64,000 nucleotides of DNA from Mucilaginibacter xinganensis (GCF_002257585.1 NZ_CP022743.1:4464001-4528000); one strand, 5' to 3'. Counted from the first letter of the stretch, positions 26,757-35,287 are shown. Numbers and translations: made by a program. Notes: generated from the letters alone by a model not told the origin.

Positions 26757-26933
26757 ATGGAAAATTTAAAAAAACTCAGTAGAGCTGAAATGAAAAATGT
26801 TTTAGGGGGTGATAAACATCCAGTGTGTTCAGGGAAATCTTGTAGTTCAGATTCTGAATGTGGCACAGTATGCAGTTGTGTTACGCTTGACTTTGGAGAT
26901 AGCCCTGCACAAAGCTATTGCTTAGAAGCTTAA
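26757..26933 (+). CDS. Double-glycine-leader Cys-rich peptide precursor (knottin-like core)
   Basis: I start at the ATG at 26757, giving 58 residues. Residues 1-18 (MENLKKLSRAEMKNVLGG) form a double-glycine leader of the Bacteroidota RiPP/bacteriocin-like type, normally cut after GG by a C39 peptidase transporter. The 40-residue core has six cysteines (24, 29, 35, 39, 41, 55), spaced x4, x5, x3, x1, x13. The segment CSSDSECGTVCSC follows the C-x5-C-x3-C-x-C spacing and the internal DS of squash-type cystine-knot peptides; the last loop is longer. Disulfide knotting is inference. No C39 transporter, radical-SAM or other maturation gene is in the window, so the processing machinery must be elsewhere. 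The alternative, a further start at 26706, adds no leader-like sequence. Confidence 0.75.
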   Translation: MENLKKLSRAEMKNVLGGDKHPVCSGKSCSSDSECGTVCSCVTLDFGDSPAQSYCLEA

Positions 26934-26963
26934 ATAAGAGCATATACTTCTTAATGGTGTTCC

Positions 26964-26995
26964 CGTTGAATCGTCCTAAAATAGGTTGACCCAGT
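26964..26995. mobile_element. Possible IS-end remnant
   Basis: The segment with GTCCTAAAATAGGTTGACCC resembles, from memory, terminal sequences of IS3-like elements of Bacteroidota. There is no transposase frame and no matching opposite end was found. This is a weak call, based on likeness only. Confidence 0.2.
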
Positions 26996-27002
26996 GAACA
27001 AT

Positions 27003-27036
27003 AATAAAGCCTCCTGATAAATCAGGAGGCTTTATT
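27003..27036. terminator. Intrinsic terminator, strong on +, between the peptide gene and the TPR gene
   Basis: A perfect 16-bp inverted repeat (ATAAAGCCTCCTGAT and its complement, arms 27003-27018 and 27021-27036) is followed on + by CTTTTTTTT. It lies about 70 bases after the peptide gene and ends 17 bases before the end of the convergent TPR gene, so it can serve both. Confidence 0.88.
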
Positions 27037-27052
27037 TCTTTTTTTTAATTAT

Positions 27053-28789
27053 TTACTTGCTCTTACCGCCAGCTTTTTTCTGGAAGTAATATACCACCTG
27101 GGCGTTAGTAGGATCCATTTCCTTTGCCTTGGTATAAAGATCTAGTGCCTTCGTTGCATCCTTTTCTTTATATTCAGCGTAGCTCCCTAAATATACATAA
27201 GCTTCAGCTAACAATGGCTTCGTTTTATCATCAGGTGCACCTTTTGATGTTACCAATTGAATATATTGCTCAAACAGTGGTTTTGCGTACCCTTTAATAT
27301 TATTCCTGTCACCATCTTCGAAATTTTTAACGGTGGCATGATAATATAAAATTTGGGCATTTGGACTACTTCCCAATTTACGTTCAACATAGGACATAGC
27401 AGTGTCAGCTTTAGCCAGAAGCGTTGAATCAGGCTTTAAAGTCTTATCTGTTTGTTGTTTAATTAACTGGCTTTTGTAGGCCTGGAAATAGCTAAACCCT
27501 TCATTAAAGTGATCAAGAAGTTTGGCCTGCCTTGATTTATTAACAAACACCCCATAAGCCTCAGCTGCTTCAATATATTTACCTGATGCATATAAAGATT
27601 TGGCTATGTCCCCATATATATCAACTTGAGAGGTATCAAGTGTTAAAGCTTTACGTAAATTTTGTACCCCTAACGAATCCTTTTTCTCCTGCAGCTGGGT
27701 TTTTCCCAGGTACAAATAATCGTTAGGAAGCAAGCGCTTTTTATCAGCTTCGTTGATCCATTTGGTTAATGCACCCTCTGCAGCCGGATAATCTTTATTT
27801 TCAAATGCCGCATAACCCAAATAGCGGTAAACCCTTAGGTTGCTTTTAGCAGAAGCGGTAAGATCTGAAGCTACTTTTTGCAACGTAACATAATCTTTTG
27901 CCTTTAGCAAAAAGTCAGCGTAACGCATTTGCGATTCTACCGAATAGTCGGTTAAGCTTACATACTTTTTATAATTCTCGACAGCTTCTTTGTTTTTTGC
28001 GTCGTAACTGGCAGCATCTTTTGTTGCCCAGCGTACATCTAATTCGGCCATCTCGCGATAGGCCGGACCATAGTTAGGGTCGATGGCTAATGCTGCCTGG
28101 AATTGCTTTTGCGAATCTTCGTAGTTTTCAGCATATTTCCATAAAACGCCTTCCGCTACGTTCGCCGCAGCTGATTTCGGATCAATTGCAAGCGCAGTAC
28201 TATATTGTGTATAAGCGTCGGTGCTTTTTAATTGTGAGCGATAAGCATCACCCAAGGCAATTAATACTTCAGCATCTTTAGGATTTACTGCCTTACCTTT
28301 TGTTAAAACAGTTATCGCAGCATCTGCATCAGCTGCAGAAATTTTCGAACCATTTGGCCCCATGCTGCTCCCGTTCACCGGTAATAAGTAAGCTAAGCCT
28401 GCATATAAATAAGGCTTGCTGTTTTTTCCTGCCAGGGTTATTGCCTGGTTAAAATTGGAAGTTGCAGTGGCGTTGTCTTTTTCAACATGCGCGACGGCAC
28501 CTATTCCAACCATATTTAACGGCGATTTTGCATTTACCGCAAGGCCCTTGTTGAATACAGCTTTTGCCGAATCGGCATAGTCCTGTTTTAAATATACCCA
28601 ACCCAGGTAAAAATAGTTCTCATCCTTATCGGCCTGTGTGGTAGTCAGGTTTTTAAGCATCGCCTTTGCTTTCTGATACTGCTCCGCATCAATAGCCTTT
28701 TTGGCATCGGCTAAACTCTGTGCAAAAACCGACGATCCTAAAAACATCAAACCCAGCCCTGCGCCGGCTATTTTACTGATCATTTTCAT
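27053..28789 (-). CDS. Secreted tetratricopeptide-repeat protein
   Basis: This 578-residue protein has a signal peptide (MKMISKIAGAGLGLMFLGSS, cut near VFAQ) and then TPR units over nearly its whole length. Typical TPR pairs are YFYLGWVYLKQDYADSAKAV, AYTQYSTALAIDPKSAAANV, AALAIDPNYGPAYREMAEL and ALDLYTKAKEMDPTNAQVVY. It is likely a periplasmic scaffold, function otherwise unknown. It is the last gene after the exbB-exbD-tonB-binding protein series, 213 bases downstream of the binding protein, so a functional link to energised transport is possible but not shown. Confidence 0.85.
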   Translation of the reverse strand: MKMISKIAGAGLGLMFLGSSVFAQSLADAKKAIDAEQYQKAKAMLKNLTTTQADKDENYFYLGWVYLKQDYADSAKAVFNKGLAVNAKSPLNMVGIGAVAHVEKDNATATSNFNQAITLAGKNSKPYLYAGLAYLLPVNGSSMGPNGSKISAADADAAITVLTKGKAVNPKDAEVLIALGDAYRSQLKSTDAYTQYSTALAIDPKSAAANVAEGVLWKYAENYEDSQKQFQAALAIDPNYGPAYREMAELDVRWATKDAASYDAKNKEAVENYKKYVSLTDYSVESQMRYADFLLKAKDYVTLQKVASDLTASAKSNLRVYRYLGYAAFENKDYPAAEGALTKWINEADKKRLLPNDYLYLGKTQLQEKKDSLGVQNLRKALTLDTSQVDIYGDIAKSLYASGKYIEAAEAYGVFVNKSRQAKLLDHFNEGFSYFQAYKSQLIKQQTDKTLKPDSTLLAKADTAMSYVERKLGSSPNAQILYYHATVKNFEDGDRNNIKGYAKPLFEQYIQLVTSKGAPDDKTKPLLAEAYVYLGSYAEYKEKDATKALDLYTKAKEMDPTNAQVVYYFQKKAGGKSK

Positions 28790-29002
28790 CTTTAGTAAAT
28801 TGTTTTTTAAAGACAGTGAGGTTAAAGCTTGATTAGTTGGTTAAAAAAATCGCCCTTAAAACATCCCACCGGATTAATAATTTATTTAGTTATTTAAATG
28901 CTGCACCTAAAGTGTATCATTTTGTTAGTTTGTTACAAATAGCGATTGCAATAATATAATTTTTTGACTAAAACTACATGTATAAGTTTAAACAACTTTA
29001 TA

Positions 29003-29911
29003 TTAATGCGCAATTTTTGATACAATATTTACTTCCCTTCCGGGTATTTCATCTGGCAACAGGCCGGATTTTAAAATTATCCTTTGTCCCCTGTCACCGG
29101 CAATAAACGCAGCAAATTCCATACCTAAACCCATTTTACCCGAAAAATTCAATATGTACAGGTTTCTTGTAAGCGGGTATTGTTTTAACGCAATAGTTTG
29201 CTGAGATGGCACATAGTAGGATGAAGTTTTTTTGCTGTCGTCTTTCACCGATACTATTTTAACTTTTTTAACAGCCTCCGCGTAATCAGCCTCCGGGTCG
29301 TTAAGCCAGCTAAACCCGGTAATGCCGATGGCATTTGGATGTTCGCTAACATATTTTATGACTTCCTTATTTGATTTAAGCGAATAAATATTTTTCTGTT
29401 TAAAATCCTTATTGCCCGAAAGCTCTTTCAGGTAACGTACCAAACCGGAGTTAGGGTTATCAAAAACGATGTCTTTGTCGGTTTTAGTATTACCATTAAG
29501 CATTTTTTTTATATCGCTCATGGTAATAGTAGTATCAGTGGAGGACTGGTTTACAATCAGCGTTACAGCATCAATAGCAAAACGGTTTACAATCGGCTTT
29601 ATATTTTTTGCCGCAAGCGCCCTATTCTCTTCGGCGTTCATTTCGCGTGCTATTATCAAAACCCGCACACTGTCGGAAAATAAAAGATTTACAGCGTTAT
29701 TCTCCGGGGCGTAAATAACTTTGGGATGGCCGTCTTTGTATAACGCGCCAAAAACATAAAGTTCCTGATCAACAATAGGTTTAAACGATTCATCTACCAC
29801 AAAAATGGTTGAACGGTCAACACCCGCAACCTTTTTGGGACTTTGCTTACAGCTTCCAAAAAGAACAAGCAAAGCAGTGCTGATACATATTACATTTAAA
29901 CTATACTTCAT
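29003..29911 (-). CDS. Periplasmic substrate-binding lipoprotein (PstS-like)
   Basis: The 302-residue protein has a lipoprotein signal ending LFGSC (Cys at about 21). The mature part has the fold pattern of PstS-type binding proteins (PBP-like, PF12849): a start FVVDESFKPIVDQEL, then VNRFAIDAVTLIVNQSS, ITMSDIKKMLNG, a NPNSGLVRYLKEL segment and NAIGITGFSWLND. No phosphate ABC permease or ATPase genes are adjacent; instead it lies in the tonB cluster, overlapping the two-TM gene by 11 bases. It may bind phosphate or another small anion, or work as a sensor; the ligand is unknown. Confidence 0.8.
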   Translation of the reverse strand: MKYSLNVICISTALLVLFGSCKQSPKKVAGVDRSTIFVVDESFKPIVDQELYVFGALYKDGHPKVIYAPENNAVNLLFSDSVRVLIIAREMNAEENRALAAKNIKPIVNRFAIDAVTLIVNQSSTDTTITMSDIKKMLNGNTKTDKDIVFDNPNSGLVRYLKELSGNKDFKQKNIYSLKSNKEVIKYVSEHPNAIGITGFSWLNDPEADYAEAVKKVKIVSVKDDSKKTSSYYVPSQQTIALKQYPLTRNLYILNFSGKMGLGMEFAAFIAGDRGQRIILKSGLLPDEIPGREVNIVSKIAH

Positions 29912-30128
29912 CAGGCTTCTTTTTTAACAATCTGGAAAACCGCAGCACCGCATAAGCGAGTAAAATAAGCCCGAATGTTATCCGCTGTCCTTTTGAGATA
30001 TTCGGCAGCATGGCATCCCAAAAAATAACCATGAGACCTAAAGCGGTCACGCAAACAAAGCCCACTGCTCCTAAAATAAGCAAAAACCGCCTTGCGGGCG
30101 ATTTTTGCTCGTTATTATTGAATAACAT
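29901..30128 (-). CDS. Small two-helix membrane protein in the tonB cluster
   Basis: With the ATG at 30128 (MLFNNNEQKSPARRF) it has 75 residues; an earlier in-frame start at 30179 would lie well inside tonB. Two hydrophobic helices (FLLILGAVGFVCVTALGLMV and ITFGLILLAYAVLRF) are followed by a basic/acidic tail (LLKKKPDEV). It overlaps tonB by nine bases and the binding-protein gene by 11, so it is very probably translated. Function unknown. Confidence 0.7.
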   Translation of the reverse strand: MLFNNNEQKSPARRFLLILGAVGFVCVTALGLMVIFWDAMLPNISKGQRITFGLILLAYAVLRFSRLLKKKPDEV

Positions 30129-30135
30129 TGAATCC

Positions 30136-30951
30136 TTATTCTGAAAGTGCGAATGAAATAGGCACACTGTATGCAACACGAACAGGGCGCCCGTTCTGAA
30201 TACCAGGAGACCATTTTGGTGAGGCTTTAATTACGCGAATTGCTTCCTCATCGCAACCATCACCAATGCCACGTACAACATGTATATCGGTTAATGAACC
30301 GTCGCGCTCGCAAACAAAGCTCACTATAACCCTACCCTGGGTTCCGTTCTCTCTTGCTACAGCAGGATAATGGATATTTTTACCAAGATATTTACCAAAT
30401 CCCGCCATACCGCCCGGAAATTCCGGAACTTTCTCAACCGAGGTAAAGATCTTATTAGGATCTTCTTCCGTCACTTTCTGATCAGAAGTACCCACCGGTT
30501 CATCAATAACTACGGCAGCGTTTTTATCCCCCTTAAGGTTTTTCTGTCCGGGATCGGCCACTTTCAATTCTTCAATGGTTGGTGGTTTTTCCTTCACCTC
30601 GATATCCGGTTTCACTACCATAGGTGGAAACTTAACCTGATCCACTTTTGGTTTCGGTGGTTCAGGCGGAGGTGGCGGAGGTGGTTTCTTCAAATCCGGC
30701 GGCGGCGGCGAAAGCACCACGTTGGTGATCTTTATTTTCTCTTTTCCCTTAGGGATAAATCCAGAGATCATGTCAATGATGGTATTTGCAGATATCGCTA
30801 CAACAAACACTACTACGCCTATTAAAAGAGCCTTACCGGTATTTTTACCGTTACCCTTCCTTAATTCATAAGCGCCGTATGCCTTATTACGACCTGAAAA
30901 AACAACATCAATCCATTCCTGGTTTAATATGTCTAATTTTGATCCAAACAT
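30136..30951 (-). CDS. tonB: TonB energy-transducing protein
   Basis: TonB spans the periplasm and links the ExbB/ExbD motor to outer-membrane receptors. The 271-residue chain has a cytoplasmic N terminus with the AYGAYELRKGNGKNTGKALL segment typical of Bacteroidota TonB proteins, one membrane helix (about 42-62), a Pro-rich spacer (PPPPPDLKKPPPPPPPEPPK) and the C-terminal TonB domain (FPGGMAGFGKYLGKNIHYP, GRVIVSFVCERDGSL, SPKWSPGIQNGRPV). It follows the second exbD by 47 bases in the cluster. Confidence 0.95.
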   Translation of the reverse strand: MFGSKLDILNQEWIDVVFSGRNKAYGAYELRKGNGKNTGKALLIGVVVFVVAISANTIIDMISGFIPKGKEKIKITNVVLSPPPPDLKKPPPPPPPEPPKPKVDQVKFPPMVVKPDIEVKEKPPTIEELKVADPGQKNLKGDKNAAVVIDEPVGTSDQKVTEEDPNKIFTSVEKVPEFPGGMAGFGKYLGKNIHYPAVARENGTQGRVIVSFVCERDGSLTDIHVVRGIGDGCDEEAIRVIKASPKWSPGIQNGRPVRVAYSVPISFALSE

Positions 30952-30998
30952 TTTTTTTGGCTTTAATATTAATTAACGTCTTAGCAATTTCAATATTG

Positions 30999-31538
30999 CT
31001 ACAGTAAATTCTGTGATTTCAAAGCATCCAATTCAACGGGTAGAATTTTCACAATAGCATACGATTTGATAGCGGTAATACTCATCTCATCAAGCGCCGA
31101 AACCAGGTTTTCGTATGTTGATGATTCGCTGGGTTTAATAACAACTATCATGTAACCATCGGGCCCGGGATGCGAAGCAGCCACTGCCTTACCATTTTCA
31201 ATCAAAGCTTTGCGTAAACCATTTGGCCCGTAGCTATCAACTGTAGGGGCCGTTTTTCCCGGCTCACCCATAAACCATGCTACTTTATTATGGCTACCCA
31301 GTAAAATAGTCATTGTACGTGATTCAGGTACAGGCAACTGACTTGTCTTTATACTATTGTCAGGCATGGCCAAATTCATTGCCTTTGGCTTATTAAGCGT
31401 AGTAGTAAGCATAAAGAAAGTGATCAATAAAAACGCAAGATCCACCATAGCCGTTAAATCGACCCGTGTAGATGCCTTTTTGCTCCTTACCTTGCCACCT
31501 TTATGTTTACCCCCGCCGGAGGTATCTAATTCTGCCAT
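30999..31538 (-). CDS. exbD: Biopolymer transport protein ExbD, second copy
   Basis: ExbD is the single-helix partner of ExbB whose buried Asp takes part in proton flow. This 179-residue copy begins with a basic cytoplasmic segment (GGGKHKGGKVRSKKASTR) and has the helix VDLTAMVDLAFLLITFFML with the functional Asp. The periplasmic domain is larger than that of E. coli ExbD. It is six bases after the first exbD. The two copies probably form a heteromeric assembly with ExbB. Confidence 0.92.
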   Translation of the reverse strand: MAELDTSGGGKHKGGKVRSKKASTRVDLTAMVDLAFLLITFFMLTTTLNKPKAMNLAMPDNSIKTSQLPVPESRTMTILLGSHNKVAWFMGEPGKTAPTVDSYGPNGLRKALIENGKAVAASHPGPDGYMIVVIKPSESSTYENLVSALDEMSITAIKSYAIVKILPVELDALKSQNLL

Positions 31539-31544
31539 TTTATT

Positions 31545-32165
31545 TTATTTTTTAGGTGCCGCTCTAAGCGTCGTAATTAAATCAAACTTAAAAAGTTTTT
31601 GCTGTCCTAATATGTTAATAACCGTACTAACAGCCGGATACTTTTCGTTCCTGTCACCTTTTATAGCAATGTTGTAATCCTTACCATGAAGGCCCCTGTC
31701 AGCCTTACGGGCATTAAGGATCCAGTTTGATAACTCGCTGTTATTAGTAGTGTCGGCAGGAATACCTTTTTGATCAAAAGATTTAAGTTCACCGCTTGGC
31801 AAGCTTAAAAATTGCTTCATCTGGTTCATCGGAACACCAAATATCTCCGTGTTAGCAAACTTATTTATTTCAGCAGGTGTAAAAGGTACATTGTACTTTT
31901 CTCCCATTGCTTTTAAGGTTTCTGTACGCACGTCGTTACCACTGAATGATAAGAAGATCTTATTTTGCTGACCGATAGAGATCATCAAAACGTTATCCTC
32001 CGGTATGGTTACTTCCTTTGAAGAAGCAGGCACTTCTGCCTTTGATGGGTCTTCAACTTTTGGTTTTGCCGTTAATATGAAAAAGGTAAGCAACAGGAAC
32101 GCCACATCACACATGGCTGTCATATCAATTGCAGTGCTTTTCCTGGCAACTTTTACTCTGGGCAT
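31545..32165 (-). CDS. exbD: Biopolymer transport protein ExbD, first copy
   Basis: This 206-residue ExbD has the helix IDMTAMCDVAFLLLTFFILT with the conserved Asp, after a basic start (MPRVKVARKS). The periplasmic domain has an insert of about 60 residues (around 100-160: MKQFLSLPSGELKSFDQKGI and so on) not present in the second copy. It ends in DLITTLRAAPKK. It follows exbB by 95 bases. Confidence 0.92.
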   Translation of the reverse strand: MPRVKVARKSTAIDMTAMCDVAFLLLTFFILTAKPKVEDPSKAEVPASSKEVTIPEDNVLMISIGQQNKIFLSFSGNDVRTETLKAMGEKYNVPFTPAEINKFANTEIFGVPMNQMKQFLSLPSGELKSFDQKGIPADTTNNSELSNWILNARKADRGLHGKDYNIAIKGDRNEKYPAVSTVINILGQQKLFKFDLITTLRAAPKK

Positions 32166-32260
32166 AATTTTTTATTTTTTAATGTAAAATGTATAAATTG
32201 ATTATACTATCCCCGGCTATCGTTGATAACCGGGGTAAAAACTAAGCAACAGCGTGTTGA

Positions 32261-33094
32261 TTACTTATTTTTGTGTGATGCCGCAAATGTTTGAACGATG
32301 CTGAAACCAGTTTCGTCAATTGCGTAAGTCAATTTATCAATTTTAGACGTAAATACGTTGTACATTACAATTGAAAGTGCTGATGTACTGATACCCAACG
32401 CAGTGTTTACCAACGCTTCAGAGATAGATGCAGATAAGGCAGTTTGGTTAGTTGCACCTGCAGCAGCTAATTCGCCGAAGGCTTTGATCATACCGAATAC
32501 TGTACCTAACAGACCTGTTAATGTACCGATAGATACCAAAGTAGCAATGATAGTTAAGTTTTGCTCCAGCATAGGCATTTCCAAAGCGGTTGCTTCTTCA
32601 ATATCTTTTTGGATAGCTAATGATTTCTGCTCAACTGTTAGGTTGTCATCAGACTCCATCTCGCGGTATTTTTTTAAACCGGATTTAATTACGTTAGCAA
32701 CAGAACCTTTTTGTTTGTCACACTCGCTTTCTGCACCTGAAATATTACCTGCGTTAAGGGCAGTCTGTACTTTTCTTACAAATACGTCAACGTTACCTGT
32801 TCCGGAAGCTTTTCCAATAACAACTAAACGCTCGATAGAAAATACAATTACCATTAATAAATACGACATGATAACAGGTACTAAATTACCGCCTCTGTGT
32901 ATGGTTCCAAATAAACCGGTCGGAATACCTTTTTCAACATCGCCGTCAGCATAATTACTCGGAGCACCCAGTATAAATATGTAAATTAAAATTGCAACCC
33001 CGATACATACCGGAATAGTTAAAGTTGCAAACATGCCTGAGGATGAGCTTTCTTTTTTAACAGGGCTAGTTGGTTTTGTTGGTGCGTTTGCCAT
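32261..33094 (-). CDS. exbB: MotA/TolQ/ExbB proton channel protein
   Basis: ExbB forms the pentameric channel that converts proton motive force to mechanical work for TonB. The 277 residues have a first helix (about 26-47), a second (VIMSYLLMVIVFSIERLVVI) and the conserved third-helix region LTGLLGTVFGMIKAFGELAA with LSASISEALVNTALGISTSA. A Thr/Pro-rich N terminus precedes the first helix. It is the first gene of the exbB-exbD-exbD-tonB operon; about 580 bases without a complete gene lie upstream. Confidence 0.94.
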   Translation of the reverse strand: MANAPTKPTSPVKKESSSSGMFATLTIPVCIGVAILIYIFILGAPSNYADGDVEKGIPTGLFGTIHRGGNLVPVIMSYLLMVIVFSIERLVVIGKASGTGNVDVFVRKVQTALNAGNISGAESECDKQKGSVANVIKSGLKKYREMESDDNLTVEQKSLAIQKDIEEATALEMPMLEQNLTIIATLVSIGTLTGLLGTVFGMIKAFGELAAAGATNQTALSASISEALVNTALGISTSALSIVMYNVFTSKIDKLTYAIDETGFSIVQTFAASHKNK

Positions 33095-33673
33095 TACTTT
33101 TTGTTTTTAGTTTTAGTTTTTAGTTTATGAATATAAGTTTGTTAAATGCAATATAAAAAGTGAATAACAAAAATAGAATTTAAATGAATTAAAAAAATAT
33201 TTTTAGGTATTCTTTACAAAATTTTAATCTACGCTTCATCTGTTATGCACAATTGGTGCTATACATAACGGTGAAAACTAAAAATTGTGTTTTGTACAAA
33301 TAATATTTTGCAATAAAACCCATTTTTTTTAATAATAGCAAACAATAATTTATAAAAATTATGTTACCCGCACTAATGAAGCCGGTTATTTTGCTTTGTG
33401 AGCGTAAATATAACTAAAACCTTAGGTTAAAAACAAATTTATTTGATTAGCCTATCCGGAGGTTTAAATGTCTGTATTAAATCACATGGTGACTTTATCC
33501 ATCGGTCTTTTTAATCATATAACCATCTGTAATTGATAGTATTAATCCCTGATTTCTCAAATCGGTCATTGTTAATATCTCACCGCACATTTCTGCAAAA
33601 GACAGCTTAATGCGCGAAGCATTTATACCGTATTTTATTCTCAAACCCTAAGTAATTACGCTGTTTATAAAAT
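33095..33673. other. 579-base region between exbB and pckA
   Basis: It contains the SUI1-like remnant (33495-33647) next to pckA. The exbB-proximal part is AT-rich, with the low-complexity TTTTTAGTTTTAGTTTTTAG at about 33107-33124. No clear TAnnTTTG element for exbB was found and no tRNA or other gene is seen. Confidence 0.6.
33495..33647 (-). pseudogene. Remnant of an SUI1/YciH-like translation factor C terminus
   Basis: On the minus strand the frame from 33647 to the TAA at 33495-33497 ends in a 29-residue stretch that aligns without gaps to the last 29 residues of the intact SUI1 protein encoded at 35651-35986. About 15 positions are identical, including GEIL at the start, D-x-R, TDGY, and KK before the final Gly, and both end at the same point. 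The frame is closed by a TAG at 33648-33650, and the residues before GEIL no longer match. I read it as the decayed 3' end of a second SUI1 gene; a short expressed peptide is the less likely alternative. Confidence 0.55.
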
Positions 33674-35287
33674 TCATGTTACCAGGGTAGATTCGGTAAC
33701 TTTTGGAGCAGCATTAATAATCTCAGATTTGCAAAAAGGGGCATAACGTCTAAAATTTTTAATGAATGCTATCGCCAGGTCATTTGCCTTTTCATTGTAA
33801 ATTTCGGCATCGGCCCAAGTATTACTTGGGTTTAGCAGGTTGTCCGGCACATTTGGGCAGCTCTGCGGCATTTGCAGGTTAAATACAGGGTGAACTGTAT
33901 ATTTAACATTATCCAGTTCGCCACTTAACGCAGCCGAGATCATGGCCCTTGTGTATTTTAGCTGCATTCTTTTCCCCGTTCCGTAAGCACCCCCTGTCCA
34001 GCCCGTATTTATTAACCATACTTTAACGTTATGCTTTTTTATTTTATTGCCCAGTAGTTCAGCATAATTTACGGGATTTAGCGGCAGAAATGCTTCCCCG
34101 AAACATGCCGAAAAGGTGGCTTTAGGCTCAGTTATACCTGCTTCTGTACCTGCAACCTTTGCGGTGTAGCCCGAAATGAAGTGATACATAGCTTGTTCGA
34201 CCGTTAACTTTGATACTGGAGGCAGGATACCAAAAGCGTCTGCGGTTAAGAAGAAAATATTTTTTGGCAGATGCCCCGTAGACGGAATCACTGCATTGCT
34301 AATGTAATATAAAGGATATGCAACACGGGTATTTTCCGTTTTACCGATGTTTGAAAAATCAACGGTACGGGTACGTTTTATAAAATTAATATTCTCTAAC
34401 AATGCACCAAATTTAATGGCATTAAATATCTGGGGTTCCTTTTCAGCGGTAAGATCAATACATTTAGCGTAACAGCCGCCTTCAAAGTTAAATATCGTAT
34501 CATCGCACCAGCCGTGTTCATCATCGCCAATCAGGTTACGCTCCGGATCAGCAGAAAGTGTAGTTTTACCGGTGCCTGATAAACCGAAAAATATAGCGGT
34601 ATCGCCTTTTGCACCTATATTAGCAGAACAATGCATGGAGAGTACCTTTTTTTCATGAGGTAATATAAAGTTCAAAACCGAAAAGATGCCCTTCTTAATC
34701 TCGCCTGTATAGGCGGTACCCCCGATAAGAATAATCTTTTTCGTAAAGTTGATGATCGAAAAATTGTGCCTCAGCGTGCCATCAACTTCCGGGTCGGCCT
34801 TAAAACCGGGTGCGGCAATAATGGTCCAACCGGGCACCAAAGTGGCGTCGGGCACTTCAGGCCGCAAAAATAAATGGTGAGCAAACAAATTTTGATAGGC
34901 AGTTTCCGTCACCACCCGGATATCGATGTAATACTTCTCATTGGCACATGCGCAACAGTCGCGAACAAAGATTTCACCTTGCGAAAGATAACCCGTAACC
35001 TTTTGCAATAGTGCATCAAATTTTTCCGCATCAAATTTAAAATTCACCTTTCCCCACCAAACGGTATCACGGGTAATATCGTCCTCCACTATAAAACGAT
35101 CCTTTGGCGACCTGCCTGTAAATTCACCGGTGTCAATAGCAAGCGCGCCCGTATCGGCCAAGACGCCCTCGTTTCTTTTTAACGCTGCACCAACAAGTTC
35201 AGCAGTATTTAACTGGTAAAAAACAGTCATAGCCCCATCAAGCTGTAAATAGCTCAGGTCAGGTACATTGGTAGTATTTTTTCTCAT
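33674..35287 (-). CDS. pckA: Phosphoenolpyruvate carboxykinase (ATP)
   Basis: PckA converts oxaloacetate and ATP to phosphoenolpyruvate, CO2 and ADP, the entry step of gluconeogenesis. From the ATG at 35287 (MRKNTTNVPDL) it has 537 residues, as usual for the ATP-dependent class. The kinase P-loop and metal site are seen in GLSGTGKTTLSADPERNLIG followed by DDEHGW; the substrate site RSPKDRFIVED is near 70. A TTG at 35309-35311 is in frame but is part of the promoter. A full -33/-7 promoter lies directly upstream. Confidence 0.96.
   Translation of the reverse strand: MRKNTTNVPDLSYLQLDGAMTVFYQLNTAELVGAALKRNEGVLADTGALAIDTGEFTGRSPKDRFIVEDDITRDTVWWGKVNFKFDAEKFDALLQKVTGYLSQGEIFVRDCCACANEKYYIDIRVVTETAYQNLFAHHLFLRPEVPDATLVPGWTIIAAPGFKADPEVDGTLRHNFSIINFTKKIILIGGTAYTGEIKKGIFSVLNFILPHEKKVLSMHCSANIGAKGDTAIFFGLSGTGKTTLSADPERNLIGDDEHGWCDDTIFNFEGGCYAKCIDLTAEKEPQIFNAIKFGALLENINFIKRTRTVDFSNIGKTENTRVAYPLYYISNAVIPSTGHLPKNIFFLTADAFGILPPVSKLTVEQAMYHFISGYTAKVAGTEAGITEPKATFSACFGEAFLPLNPVNYAELLGNKIKKHNVKVWLINTGWTGGAYGTGKRMQLKYTRAMISAALSGELDNVKYTVHPVFNLQMPQSCPNVPDNLLNPSNTWADAEIYNEKANDLAIAFIKNFRRYAPFCKSEIINAAPKVTESTLVT

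Noticed and set aside
29003-29911. Naming the binding lipoprotein pstS
   Set aside because: Fold pattern is PstS-like, but no pst ABC genes are adjacent and the ligand residues cannot be verified, so no gene symbol is given.
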